Shown: positions 1 through 7,664 of the stretch, in pieces
Numbering within the stretch: position 1 is the stretch's first letter
Layout: each line of letters opens with the position of its first letter
DNA from: Actinomycetota bacterium
GTDB taxonomy: Bacteria; Actinomycetota; Thermoleophilia; Solirubrobacterales; Solirubrobacteraceae
Assembly: GCA_009699865.1 (NCBI GenBank)
Contig: WLNJ01000014.1
Coordinates: 1-39,016, forward strand
Direction: 5' to 3'
DNA: 39,016 nt
Program-made: the position numbers and the translations under genes
The notes under the pieces: generated by a model
The model's database searches: none
The model's input: only the letters and a program-made list of their open reading frames with translations
What the model was told of the DNA's origin: nothing

Positions 1-108
1 AACCCTGATCTGTCGTTGCTTGGCCATTGGAGATCAGTCTACGGTGAGCCCGATCCGTTCGCAGGCAGACCTGACGGCAGTCCAATTTTGGGGGACCCTC
101 TGGGCTAA
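1..108 (+). CDS. Possible 3' end of an unidentified gene (partial)
   Basis: Frame 1 is open from the window edge to a TAA at 106-108 and gives 35 residues with a protein-like composition, ending in SPILGDPLG. I do not recognise a family. The third-position GC of these codons is about 57 percent, similar to the neighbours. A competing reading exists on the other strand: an ATG at 27-25 reads MAKQRQIRV off the edge. Only the sequence to the left can decide. Confidence 0.3.
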   Translation, partial: NPDLSLLGHWRSVYGEPDPFAGRPDGSPILGDPLG

Positions 109-210
109 CTCTCCGTCCTCGCCCGATTTTGCTCTAACGCTCGATAATCAATGTTATGTCTAGTTGGCACTAATTGTCATAAACGCAGTGATGTTGGCGT
201 CTTCACAGCC

Positions 211-828
211 ATGACCGCACGCACAGCGACTCTGAGCTCAGTCAACGCAACAGAGCCACACAGGCGCTCCCTAGAGGCTCTATGCGGGAATTCTGCACTC
301 GGATACGCAAGTTCAGCCGCAGGACGCCAGAAACCCGGCTGCGTAGTCACCGCAGCAAGCGATTCCAGACACTTTGCGTTGGTCATGATGTCTACCGCCG
401 TATCGCAGTCGTTCCCCGACGACATTGCGTCCCAGATACTGCTGGGTAGTGCAACCGACGCGCTCCTGCAAACCGCGCTGGCTGAGGGTGGCCTGTTTGT
501 CCTGGAAGCGGATGACCGGGTCACAGCCTGGTCGGGCTGTTTCCGAAGCCCTCGGCTCACAATTGCCACGGCCGACGGCAACGTGTTCGATATGACCGCC
601 AATGAGGGTCACTCAGAGATCCGGCGTGAGTCGCTATCCAGAGGAGACCGAATAGTTCTGATCTCCGACTCGCAACCAAGCCTCATCCCTGAGCCGTGGG
701 ACGCAATCGAGATGGCGACATGTGACAACCCATCACCGACATCAGCGTGCTCATGGCTCCTCGATGCCGCGGACGAAGCTCTGATTCCGTCAGATCGCTT
801 CGTAGCGCTGTGGCGAGTGAATCCCTAG
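211..828 (+). CDS. Degenerate PP2C/SpoIIE-like phosphatase-fold protein
   Basis: This 205-residue protein is not clearly assignable. The segment SRGDRIVLISDS followed by a short C-terminal RFVALWRV strand resembles the late part of PP2C/SpoIIE-type serine phosphatases, where LxxGDxLLLxSDG precedes the last strands. Upstream, SDSRHFALVMM sits where an active domain carries the metal-binding ADGMGG segment, but those Asp and Gly residues are missing. It is therefore probably catalytically dead, or only superficially similar. No membrane segment or signal peptide is visible. An in-frame ATG at 151 would add 20 residues of less protein-like sequence, so 211 is preferred, though no clear ribosome binding site supports either. 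The stop shares CTAG with the convergent hydrolase gene. Confidence 0.5.
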   Translation: MTARTATLSSVNATEPHRRSLEALCGNSALGYASSAAGRQKPGCVVTAASDSRHFALVMMSTAVSQSFPDDIASQILLGSATDALLQTALAEGGLFVLEADDRVTAWSGCFRSPRLTIATADGNVFDMTANEGHSEIRRESLSRGDRIVLISDSQPSLIPEPWDAIEMATCDNPSPTSACSWLLDAADEALIPSDRFVALWRVNP

Positions 829-1655
829 CCGAGCTCTGTTACAAGGCGTGAGAGGGACGCTCCCCGCCAGGCAATCGGCGATTCACCCTCCGCTTCGACC
901 ACAAAGTCAGCGCCAGGAATCTCATCCGACCACTTCCGAGCAGTCTCTAGCGGGTGCCCGGGATCTGAGCTATCGAGACTGCCAACAACCGTAGTTGGCA
1001 CCGTGAGCGCCTTTAGCGTCTCCCAGCTCGCAAACGGTTGGGATCTGGGAACACACTTGAGAGCATCGGATAATGCCCCAAGGTCTGAGTGCTGTCGCAG
1101 CCGTTGGAGTGTCGCTCGAGTGACAACATCCAGCCACTTCGGCTCTACCCCTCCCCCCTTCCACTCCTCAACAAACCCCTCAGGACCGTTCTCCCTCAAG
1201 GCCTCAGAAAGTCTGTCCCAATGAGCTAGGGCGTCAGCGGGAACCTCCTCAGATGGCATGTAGGCGGGCGTTACGAGGAGAAGCGCCGCTACCTCAACTG
1301 CTCCCGTCGCACATGCCGCCGCGGCGGTGTGAGCCCCCATCGATATCCCCATCAGGACGGGACGCGTGGCACCCGTCTGGGCCATCACGGCACGGAGATC
1401 GTCCACTAGGTGGGGGTATGTGTAATCCCCCGCGCCTGGGCCCGCGTCGCTCTTTCCGTGCCCCCGGGCATCAAAGCTGATCACCCGCCATCCCTCCTTC
1501 TCCAGAAGACGGGAGCCCATCAACACATAACGGCGGGTTGCAGTCAGCCCATGCAAGAGGACTATGTCTCGGCCACTACCGGACTCCTCCCCACGGATAA
1601 CGGTCCCATCGCTCGAAACGGCGTCAAAGCCGCGAGTTTGCGCTGGGTCACTCAT
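825..1655 (-). CDS. Alpha/beta-hydrolase fold protein
   Basis: This 276-residue protein has the alpha/beta-hydrolase layout. An oxyanion-hole HG lies at residues 35-36 (LLHGLT), an FDARGHGKSD segment follows, the nucleophile elbow is GISMG with Ser105, and a candidate acid residue lies in GSLDSSDPGHP. The usual C-terminal catalytic His is not visible: the equivalent stretch reads EAEGESPIAWRG. It may therefore be a subfamily with a rearranged triad or a non-hydrolytic member. No signal peptide is seen, so it is likely cytoplasmic; the substrate is unknown. Its ATG overlaps the dinB stop as ATGA, implying translational coupling to the polymerase gene. Confidence 0.85.
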   Translation of the reverse strand: MSDPAQTRGFDAVSSDGTVIRGEESGSGRDIVLLHGLTATRRYVLMGSRLLEKEGWRVISFDARGHGKSDAGPGAGDYTYPHLVDDLRAVMAQTGATRPVLMGISMGAHTAAAACATGAVEVAALLLVTPAYMPSEEVPADALAHWDRLSEALRENGPEGFVEEWKGGGVEPKWLDVVTRATLQRLRQHSDLGALSDALKCVPRSQPFASWETLKALTVPTTVVGSLDSSDPGHPLETARKWSDEIPGADFVVEAEGESPIAWRGASLSRLVTELG

Positions 1656-2764
1656 CCGAATGGAAGGGAGAGCTGCTCGCGCGGCTTGGACGTCGCGCCG
1701 GTGAAGCCTGCAACCCGGACTCCCAATAACCGAACCGGCCTGCTGGGTTGAAACTCGTCAAGCAACTGGCTTGCTATCCGTCCAACCGTCGCGCGGTCGG
1801 AGACCGAATGGTCGAGTGTGCGAGCTCGTGTGTGCGTCTCAAAATCGGAGTAGCGGATCTTGATCCCGACGGTTCTTCCGCTGTGGCCATGTGTCTCAAG
1901 TGCCTTGCAGAGCTCGAGCACTAGGGGTGCCATCCTCTCCCGGAGCTCGGCAATCCCCTCCACATCAACCGAGAAGGTCGTCTCTCTCGACTCTGAGACG
2001 GCCTCACGGTCTGTCTGGACTGGCGTGTCGTCTTCAAATCGCGCCCTAGCCCTCAACCATGGACCCTGCCGCCCGCCAAACTCATCGGTCAATTCCTGGA
2101 CGGACGCTTCGGAGAGGTCATCCACGGTGTAGATCTGAAGCCGCTCAAGGCGTTCCCTTGTCTTTGGTCCGACCCCCGGCAGAAGACGCGTCGAAGAATC
2201 AGCGAACTTCATCCGGGCCTGCTCCTGAGAGAGGAAGACAAACCCGTCTGGCTTCTCCGCATCAGAGGCAACCTTGGCCACCAGCCTGTTAGGACCTATC
2301 CCAACCGAGGCGTGAAGACCCGTCTCGACGCGAATGTCGTGGACGACGCGTCGCATTGCCGCACTTGGCGCGAGCATTCCCGTCAGATCCGCGTAGGCCT
2401 CATCCAAGCCAGCTTGTTCCACCTGCGGAACATGGTGCCTAATCAGGTCCATCACAGTGCCCGACATCCGCTTGTATGCCGCCCCGTCAGGCGGAACGAC
2501 GACTGCCTCTGGACACAACCGCAGTGCCTTTGCGGTTGGCATTGCTGAACCGACGCCAAACTTCCGAGCTTCGTAACTAGCGGTCGTAACAACTGACCTC
2601 GGACCCGTGCCACTGACAATCACGGGAAGCCCCTTCAGTTCCGGTCGTCGCTGCAGTTCAACGGAGACGAAGAAGGCGTCAAGGTCTAGGTGCGCGATCG
2701 TCCGGTCGAGATTCTCAATCCGGGGAGATTTGGGCTCGTCCCGCTCCTCAGCGCTTGTAGACAT
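1652..2764 (-). CDS. dinB: DNA polymerase IV (Y-family)
   Basis: A 370-residue error-prone translesion polymerase. The N-terminus carries the catalytic IAHLDLDAFFVSVE block (metal ligand Asp27), then YEARKFGVGSAMP, then the second acidic pair in LDEAY (Asp121, Glu122), then the helix-hairpin-helix segment LLPGVGPKTRERL and the little-finger domain. The C-terminus ends in QLSLPFG (residues 364-370), which fits a beta-clamp binding peptide. The residue before DEAY is Leu, where SIDEA-type sequences are common. A -10-like TATCTT lies 6 nt before the ATG, suggesting a leaderless transcript. No LexA box is seen upstream. It forms an operon with the hydrolase. Confidence 0.95.
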   Translation of the reverse strand: MSTSAEERDEPKSPRIENLDRTIAHLDLDAFFVSVELQRRPELKGLPVIVSGTGPRSVVTTASYEARKFGVGSAMPTAKALRLCPEAVVVPPDGAAYKRMSGTVMDLIRHHVPQVEQAGLDEAYADLTGMLAPSAAMRRVVHDIRVETGLHASVGIGPNRLVAKVASDAEKPDGFVFLSQEQARMKFADSSTRLLPGVGPKTRERLERLQIYTVDDLSEASVQELTDEFGGRQGPWLRARARFEDDTPVQTDREAVSESRETTFSVDVEGIAELRERMAPLVLELCKALETHGHSGRTVGIKIRYSDFETHTRARTLDHSVSDRATVGRIASQLLDEFQPSRPVRLLGVRVAGFTGATSKPREQLSLPFG

Positions 2765-2804
2765 ACCTTCAAGATACGCCTACTGTCGGCGCAGAGTGCC
2801 GTAC

Positions 2805-3704
2805 CTAGGGGGTCACCCAGATAGTTCCTACTCCGTCGAAATGCAGTGCCCTGGCAGCCGCCCCCGTCAGGTCAAACTCCCGACCCGCGATGTATGGGCC
2901 CCGGTCAATCACCTTGGCGACGATTGTCCTCCCGTGATAGCTGATCGTGACTTTTGTGCCGCAGGGAAGCGTCTTGTGCGCAACACCCACCGTGTTACGT
3001 CGAAGGACACCCCCGCAGGCCACTGGATCCCCATACAGCCCATACCAAGAGGCGCCAGCCGGCCGAAACCTGCGAACGCTGAGCCGTGCCGTAGCCGGTT
3101 CAAGCCGCGCTCCACCGCTGACGGTAAGGCGGAGCCGGTCACCCCTCCTCGCAGAGAGTCGCGTCTTGATCGCTCCGGTCCTCGACGAATGCCCACTCTT
3201 GACCTGAGTCCATCTCCCGTGACGGCCGAGCTTGACCGTCCAGACGGACCCCCGAGAAGGGCGGACGTGGGCGGTAAGGGTTGTTCTCCCCGCCTTCAGT
3301 GGCGCGGCAGCGACTCCAGAGATGACAGTGCGCACCCGCACCTGAGGCCCGCTTGCAGCGGCGCTCGCAGTAGAACGCGAACCGGCTGAGATTGCTGAGA
3401 TCCTTCCGCTCTCAGAAAGCCGGGCAGTGGTGCTCCATCTCCCGTGCGAATCAGCTTTGGCCCTGGCCACGATGCCAGTGCCTCCTGTTCGTCCAAGACT
3501 GACCACAACCTTGGTTCCTCTTGCCAAACGGGTAAGCCCTGTTACGCGAACGCTTGAGCCGTAGTCGATCAGCCTCGAGTTGACTCTCAGGGGCAGTGTT
3601 GAGGCCGTCTGGTCGGGACCAGCCCCGCCTCCAAGCCCTGGAACGGAAAGTCCAAGAGCGGCAAAGGGAACGGCCGCCATTGAGGCGTACCTTTGGATCT
3701 GCAT
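2805..3704 (-). CDS. RlpA-like secreted double-psi beta-barrel cell-wall protein
   Basis: A 299-residue exported protein. The N-terminus has a signal-like hydrophobic stretch (MAAVPFAALGLSVPG after a short basic start). The middle has two Ig-like, beta-rich repeats (VRVTGLTRLARGTKVVVSL and, later, RTTLTAHVRPSRGSVWTVKL). The last 85 residues are an RlpA/expansin-like double-psi beta-barrel: ASWYG, ACGG, AHKTLPCGTKV, and the conserved DRGPYIAGREFDLT with the catalytic-type Asp. Related proteins are lytic transglycosylases or peptidoglycan binders acting in the envelope. The ATG at 3704 is chosen because AGGAGG lies 11 nt upstream; an in-frame TTG 24 nt earlier is less likely. The gene sits directly behind a c-di-AMP riboswitch and a CRP-type site. 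Confidence 0.9.
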   Translation of the reverse strand: MQIQRYASMAAVPFAALGLSVPGLGGGAGPDQTASTLPLRVNSRLIDYGSSVRVTGLTRLARGTKVVVSLGRTGGTGIVARAKADSHGRWSTTARLSESGRISAISAGSRSTASAAASGPQVRVRTVISGVAAAPLKAGRTTLTAHVRPSRGSVWTVKLGRHGRWTQVKSGHSSRTGAIKTRLSARRGDRLRLTVSGGARLEPATARLSVRRFRPAGASWYGLYGDPVACGGVLRRNTVGVAHKTLPCGTKVTISYHGRTIVAKVIDRGPYIAGREFDLTGAAARALHFDGVGTIWVTP

Positions 3705-3729
3705 AAGTTGTTCGGCCTCCTGCTGCAAC

Positions 3730-3870
3730 GTTGTCGCCTACGGGGTTAGCTGTCGGGCTCGCGATCATTTCGACCGTTACGCGGACATCAGTCCGCGATT
3801 CGCCCCTGCCGCTAGAAGCGGCGTTGGGTCCCCCGTCCTCCCCGGCTTGTGCTGGAGAGGCTCGGCTTGA
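3730..3870 (-). ncRNA. c-di-AMP riboswitch (ydaO/yuaA class) in the leader of the RlpA-like gene
   Basis: On the minus strand the leader matches the ydaO class by eye. It contains GGGGGACCC, a stem GCCGCTTCTAGCGGC, then GGGGCGAATCGC, a stem GCGGACTGATGTCCGC, and the diagnostic 3' block CCGACAGCTAACCCCGTAGG. A closing helix can form between the GCC near 3866 and the GGC near 3736. This class binds cyclic di-AMP and commonly controls cell-wall hydrolase, Rpf-like and osmolyte or potassium genes in Gram-positive bacteria. The ribosome binding site AGGAGG starts about 10 nt after the aptamer, and no U-tract terminator is visible. Control could therefore act on translation, but that is inference. 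Confidence 0.9.
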
Positions 3871-3884
3871 TTTGCTGTCAACCC

Positions 3885-3890
3885 AAAGTA
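3885..3890 (-). promoter_or_regulatory. Candidate -10 element for the riboswitch/RlpA transcript
   Basis: TACTTT on the minus strand would start transcription near 3878, just before the aptamer. No good -35 is seen; the CRP-type site occupies that region, centred about 41 bp upstream of the inferred start, as in class II CRP-dependent promoters. Confidence 0.45.
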
Positions 3891-3910
3891 GCGCGCTGAC
3901 AGCGCAAGAG

Positions 3911-3926
3911 TGTGAGCTGCGTCACA
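3911..3926. promoter_or_regulatory. Perfect CRP/GlxR-type operator
   Basis: TGTGAGCTGCGTCACA is an exact TGTGA-N6-TCACA palindrome, the consensus for cAMP receptor protein family regulators, including actinobacterial Crp/GlxR. It lies 13 bp after the ECF sigma stop codon and upstream of the candidate -10 at 3885-3890. This position fits activation of the riboswitch-controlled RlpA-like gene. Confidence 0.65.
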
Positions 3927-3938
3927 GTCTTATTTTAG

Positions 3939-4496
3939 TCAGGCGGCTGCCAACTCCGGCCCGCAAACGTCCCTCAGCCGAGTGATTCCAAGGCGCACAC
4001 GGCTCTTAGCAGTACCGACAGGAACCCCCGCGTGTGTTGCGATCTCCTCCGAAGTAAGACCTGCCCAGTAAGCAAGTGCGACGGCCTCACGCTGAGCATC
4101 GGGGAGCTCTCGAACAAGCGCCCGCACCCTCGTCTGCTCATCTCGGGATTCGCAGTCCACCTCTGGTTGAGCATCCAGGCGCTGAGGGGCGTATTCCACG
4201 GCTGACTTGTAGCGATCCGTAGCCCTGTTGGAGGCATCACCCTCTCGCCAAAGATCGAGTGCTCGGCTGCGCGCCATCAACCTCAGAAAGGGACCAATCT
4301 CGCCGCGGGCCGGGTCGAACCGAGTGGGCTTACGCCAAAGCCGGAGAAAGACATCCTGAACGACATCCTGTGCGGAAGTCGGGTTATTGGTCACTCTCAA
4401 CGCAGCGGAGTAGACCCCCCTCTCGTGCTCAGAGAACACGTCAGCGAAGGTGTCTGGGTTGGACAGATCTAGATGGCTGCTTTGTGGATAGTTCAT
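3939..4496 (-). CDS. ECF-type RNA polymerase sigma factor
   Basis: A 185-residue extracytoplasmic-function sigma-70 family protein. Region 2 runs from about residue 15 to 85 (TFADVFSEHERGVYSAAL, AQDVVQDVFLRLWR, FLRLMARSRALDLWR). Region 4 is C-terminal (LPDAQREAVALAYWAGLTSEEIA followed by GVPVGTAKSRVRLGITRL). The ATG at 4496 gives a normal ECF length; longer readings add unrelated residues. No anti-sigma gene is adjacent, so it is an orphan here. A TTGCGT-17-TAGTGT promoter lies immediately upstream, with the -10 only 7 nt before the ATG. It is divergent from the wax-ester synthase gene, and the RlpA-like gene lies downstream on the same strand. Confidence 0.93.
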   Translation of the reverse strand: MNYPQSSHLDLSNPDTFADVFSEHERGVYSAALRVTNNPTSAQDVVQDVFLRLWRKPTRFDPARGEIGPFLRLMARSRALDLWREGDASNRATDRYKSAVEYAPQRLDAQPEVDCESRDEQTRVRALVRELPDAQREAVALAYWAGLTSEEIATHAGVPVGTAKSRVRLGITRLRDVCGPELAAA

Positions 4497-4503
4497 TGCG
4501 TGA

Positions 4504-4532
4504 ACACTACACACGGTGTGGAGGGTACGCAA
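4504..4532 (-). promoter_or_regulatory. Sigma-70-type promoter of the ECF sigma gene
   Basis: On the minus strand, TTGCGT (4532-4527) and TAGTGT (4509-4504) are separated by exactly 17 bp. The start codon follows 7 nt after the -10, so the transcript is probably leaderless. Confidence 0.55.
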
Positions 4533-4584
4533 GCCCCGTTGTGTAAGGTTGCACACACTAACGAAACAGGCGATGATGGGCCCA

Positions 4585-6039
4585 ATGGCAAGCGGAGACA
4601 GGCTCACAGGACTAGACGCGTCATTCCTCCACCTCGAACGAGGAGGCGCACACATGCACATTGCGTCGTGCATGATTTTCGAAGGGCCAGCGCCCGCCTA
4701 CACCGACCTGCTGAAGCACATCGAGGGCCGCCTGCACCTGGTTCCCCGTTACAGGCAGCGTATTGCGGAGGTGCCTCTGCGCCAAGGACGCCCAATCTGG
4801 GTTGACGACCCGCACTTCAACATCGGCTACCACCTAAGGCACATGGCACTCCCAGCTCCGGGAGAGAGCGCCGACCTAGCCCGCCTCTGTGGTCGCGTCT
4901 TTGCCTCATCGCTCGACAGAGACAAGCCTCTCTGGGAGATGAGCCTGGTGGAAGGCCTCGCTGGCGGGAAGTTCGCTCTCCTGGCAAAGACGCACCATGC
5001 GTTGGTGGATGGCATCAGCGGAGTTGACCTCACCGCAGTTCTGTTTGATCTCTCCCCTGAGGGACAGGAAATCGAACCGGGTCCAGTCTGGTCGCCACGT
5101 CCACTGCCTTCACCAGCGGAGATTCTTGCCGAGGCCTTGCTTGAACGCGCGACCGTTCCTGGCGAACTCACACGGGTAGCTAGTGCCGCAGTTAGACGGC
5201 CACGCAAGGCCCTGCAGAGGACCCTCTCGCGCCTTGAGGCCGTTGGCAGTCTCGCCTCGGCGGGAACAGAGCCTGCACCACCCACACCGCTGAATGTCCC
5301 AATCGGAACGCACCGACGTTTCGCATGGGTTGAGAACGAACTCTCCACAGTCAAGGAGATCAAGGATGCCCTAGGCGGAACAGTGAACGACGTTGTTCTC
5401 TCTGTCGTCGCCGGTGGTCTCGGCAGCTACCTCCGCTCGAAAGGCCATCCTACCCGCGACCTCACACTCAGAGCCATGGTTCCCGTCTCAGTCAGACCTG
5501 ATGCAGAACGCGGCGACCTAGGCAACCAGGTTGCTGTCATGTGGGCACCACTTCCTGTTGGCGAGACGGACCCCGTGCGACGCCTCCGCATCATCTCCAA
5601 GGCCATGGCAGTTGTGAAGGATTCAGGACAGGCCGTAGGAGCCAAGACCTTGACCGAGCTAAGCGGCTTCGCTCCCCAGACAATCATGGCTCAGGCTGCC
5701 CGCCTAGTTCCCCGGCAGCGGTTCTTCAATGTGGTTGTCACGAATGTTCCCGGCCCCCAGTTCCCTCTGTATCTGCTGACCAGCAAGCTTCTCGACGTCT
5801 ACCCAATGGTGCCATTGGCCGAGCAGCAGGCTCTAGGGATTGCTGTGATGAGCTACAACGGGCGGCTTGACTTTGGGCTGAACGCTGACTGGGACGCCCT
5901 CCCCGACGTGGACCTCTTAGCGGAGGATCTCCGACTTGCCTTAGCCGACATGAAGCGCGCCGCCAAGGCAAGAACGAAGCGCAAGCCGCGCACCTCACGC
6001 AAGCAGTCGGCTGACGCCGCTGCGAATATCTCCGCGTGA
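4585..6039 (+). CDS. Wax ester synthase / acyl-CoA:diacylglycerol acyltransferase (WS/DGAT)
   Basis: A 484-residue member of the WS/DGAT family, which transfers acyl groups from acyl-CoA to diacylglycerol or fatty alcohols to make storage lipids. The N-terminus reads LTGLDASFLHLE. The catalytic HHxxxDG is present as THHALVDGISG (His137, His138, Asp142). The C-terminal half has NDVVLSVVAGGL, TNVPGPQFPLY and a YNGRLDFGL segment, all typical. The ATG at 4585 starts right at the conserved domain; in-frame ATGs at 4573 and 4576 are alternatives. The stop overlaps the GTG of nadE, so the two are co-translated. The lysine- and arginine-rich tail is a low-complexity extension. Confidence 0.93.
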   Translation: MASGDRLTGLDASFLHLERGGAHMHIASCMIFEGPAPAYTDLLKHIEGRLHLVPRYRQRIAEVPLRQGRPIWVDDPHFNIGYHLRHMALPAPGESADLARLCGRVFASSLDRDKPLWEMSLVEGLAGGKFALLAKTHHALVDGISGVDLTAVLFDLSPEGQEIEPGPVWSPRPLPSPAEILAEALLERATVPGELTRVASAAVRRPRKALQRTLSRLEAVGSLASAGTEPAPPTPLNVPIGTHRRFAWVENELSTVKEIKDALGGTVNDVVLSVVAGGLGSYLRSKGHPTRDLTLRAMVPVSVRPDAERGDLGNQVAVMWAPLPVGETDPVRRLRIISKAMAVVKDSGQAVGAKTLTELSGFAPQTIMAQAARLVPRQRFFNVVVTNVPGPQFPLYLLTSKLLDVYPMVPLAEQQALGIAVMSYNGRLDFGLNADWDALPDVDLLAEDLRLALADMKRAAKARTKRKPRTSRKQSADAAANISA

Positions 6040-7664
6040 GCCAAGGCATTCAAGTAGCCCTCTGCCAGATCAACCCAACTGTCGGGGATCTAAGAGGCAA
6101 CGCACAACTGATCCTTGAAGCGGCCAACGCAGTTGCTGACGCAGATCTGGTGGTCTTCCCAGAACTCTCCTTAACCGGTTACCCCGCCGAGGACCTGCTT
6201 CTGAGCCCGGCGTTTGTCGCCGACGCTGACCTAGTGGCCATAGACCTAGCGGCAAGGCTGCCCTCAACGACGGTCCTAGTTGGCAGCTGTCACTCAACGG
6301 ACAGCGGCGTCACCAACGGCATCCACGTCATGCGTGGCGGCAAGATTGAGACCACATACGCCAAGTGCCTGCTTCCCAACTACGGCGTCTTTGACGAGCA
6401 GCGCTACTTCGTTTCGGGCGATGGCGGAGCGGTGATCACCGTCAAAGACTGCACCGTGGGACTCTCCATCTGTGAGGACATCTGGGAAGCAGAGGGACCG
6501 ACAGTTGATTGCGCCCGCCTTGGAGCTGATCTGATCGTTAACTGCTCAGCGTCTCCCTTTCACGCGGGCAAATCCGAGGAACGCCTGGCTGTGCTTCGCG
6601 AGCGCGCGTCGGAACATGGTCTGCCAATTCTCTACTGCGCTCTTGTTGGAGGCCAAGACGAGGTCGTCTTTGATGGATCCTCAATCGTTGTGGACTCAAC
6701 CGGCAAAATTGTCGGTCGCGCAAAACAGTTCGATACCGACACACTGATAGTCGAAACAGCAGCCCTCGAAGACACGAGGCTTGAGCCCCTGTTGGAGGGC
6801 ACCGCCGAAGTAGAGGGCGCCCTTCACCTTGGTCTCCGGGACTATGTGGACAAGAACGGCTTCGCCGGGGTTGTCTTCGGGCTTTCTGGGGGAATCGACT
6901 CGGCCGTAGTGGCAACGCTTGCAGTAGACGCCCTTGGCCGAGATCGCGTCCAGGCCGCGGTTATGTCGTCCCCCTGGTCGAGCCTGGAGACCCAAGACGA
7001 TGCCCGCACCCTTGCTAGCAATCTTGGAATCCCTCTCTATGACCTCGGTATCCAGGCAGCGATGGACGCCTACGAAATGACCCTTGGCGATGCCGGCAAC
7101 GGCCCTGGCAGAGACCTGGCGTTAGAGAACATCCAAGCCAGAATCAGGGGCAATCTCCTAATGGCCCTCTCTAACACTCACGGCTGGCTTGTACTCACCA
7201 CCGGCAATAAGTCGGAGCTGGCAGTTGGATACAGCACCCTTTATGGGGATGCGGCAGGTGGCTTCGGGCTGATCAAGGATGTTCCAAAGGGAGCGGTCTA
7301 CGACCTCGCCGCGCTCCGGAACTCCCTTCCCGATGCACCGATTCCCGCATCCATTATTGAACGCGCCCCAAGTGCCGAACTCCGCCCTGGCCAAAAGGAC
7401 GAGGACAGCCTTCCTCCCTATTCACGCCTGGACGAAATCCTCCGGCTCCACGTGGAGGAACGACTTGATCTCGACCAGATTGCCGCAGCTGGCTTCGACC
7501 GGGCTGAGGTCGAACGCATCCTGCTGCTCGTCGACCGGTCGGAATACAAACGGAGGCAGTACCCACCGGGAGTCAAGATAACTCCGCTCGCATTTGGCCG
7601 CGACCGCCGAATGCCTATGACAAACCGCTGGCGCTCACAGGGCGGCAGCAGCCCAGCCAGCTAG
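6036..7664 (+). CDS. nadE: Glutamine-dependent NAD+ synthetase
   Basis: This 542-residue enzyme makes NAD+ from deamido-NAD+, ATP and glutamine. The N-terminal nitrilase-type glutaminase domain shows the Glu-Lys-Cys triad: Glu43 in FPELSLTGYP, Lys110 in YAKCLLPNYG, and Cys146 in LSICEDIW. The C-terminal synthetase has the ATP pyrophosphatase loop SGGIDSA (284-290), and TTGNKSELAVGYSTLYGDAAG further on. The length is normal for the two-domain form. It starts at a GTG overlapping the WS/DGAT stop (GTGA). The stop shares CTAG with the convergent thioesterase gene. Confidence 0.96.
   Translation: MSQGIQVALCQINPTVGDLRGNAQLILEAANAVADADLVVFPELSLTGYPAEDLLLSPAFVADADLVAIDLAARLPSTTVLVGSCHSTDSGVTNGIHVMRGGKIETTYAKCLLPNYGVFDEQRYFVSGDGGAVITVKDCTVGLSICEDIWEAEGPTVDCARLGADLIVNCSASPFHAGKSEERLAVLRERASEHGLPILYCALVGGQDEVVFDGSSIVVDSTGKIVGRAKQFDTDTLIVETAALEDTRLEPLLEGTAEVEGALHLGLRDYVDKNGFAGVVFGLSGGIDSAVVATLAVDALGRDRVQAAVMSSPWSSLETQDDARTLASNLGIPLYDLGIQAAMDAYEMTLGDAGNGPGRDLALENIQARIRGNLLMALSNTHGWLVLTTGNKSELAVGYSTLYGDAAGGFGLIKDVPKGAVYDLAALRNSLPDAPIPASIIERAPSAELRPGQKDEDSLPPYSRLDEILRLHVEERLDLDQIAAAGFDRAEVERILLLVDRSEYKRRQYPPGVKITPLAFGRDRRMPMTNRWRSQGGSSPAS

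Noticed and set aside
2607-3389. 260-codon plus-strand ORF
   Set aside because: It lies antisense to dinB and the RlpA-like gene, is rich in Arg and Pro, and shows no domain.
3876-3881. TTGACA on the minus strand as a -35
   Set aside because: Its partner -10 at 17 bp would be TCTCCA and would start the transcript inside the riboswitch aptamer.
4497-4673. N-terminal extension of the ECF sigma
   Set aside because: The extra 59 residues are Cys/Pro-rich and unlike sigma factors, and the promoter for the gene lies inside that stretch.
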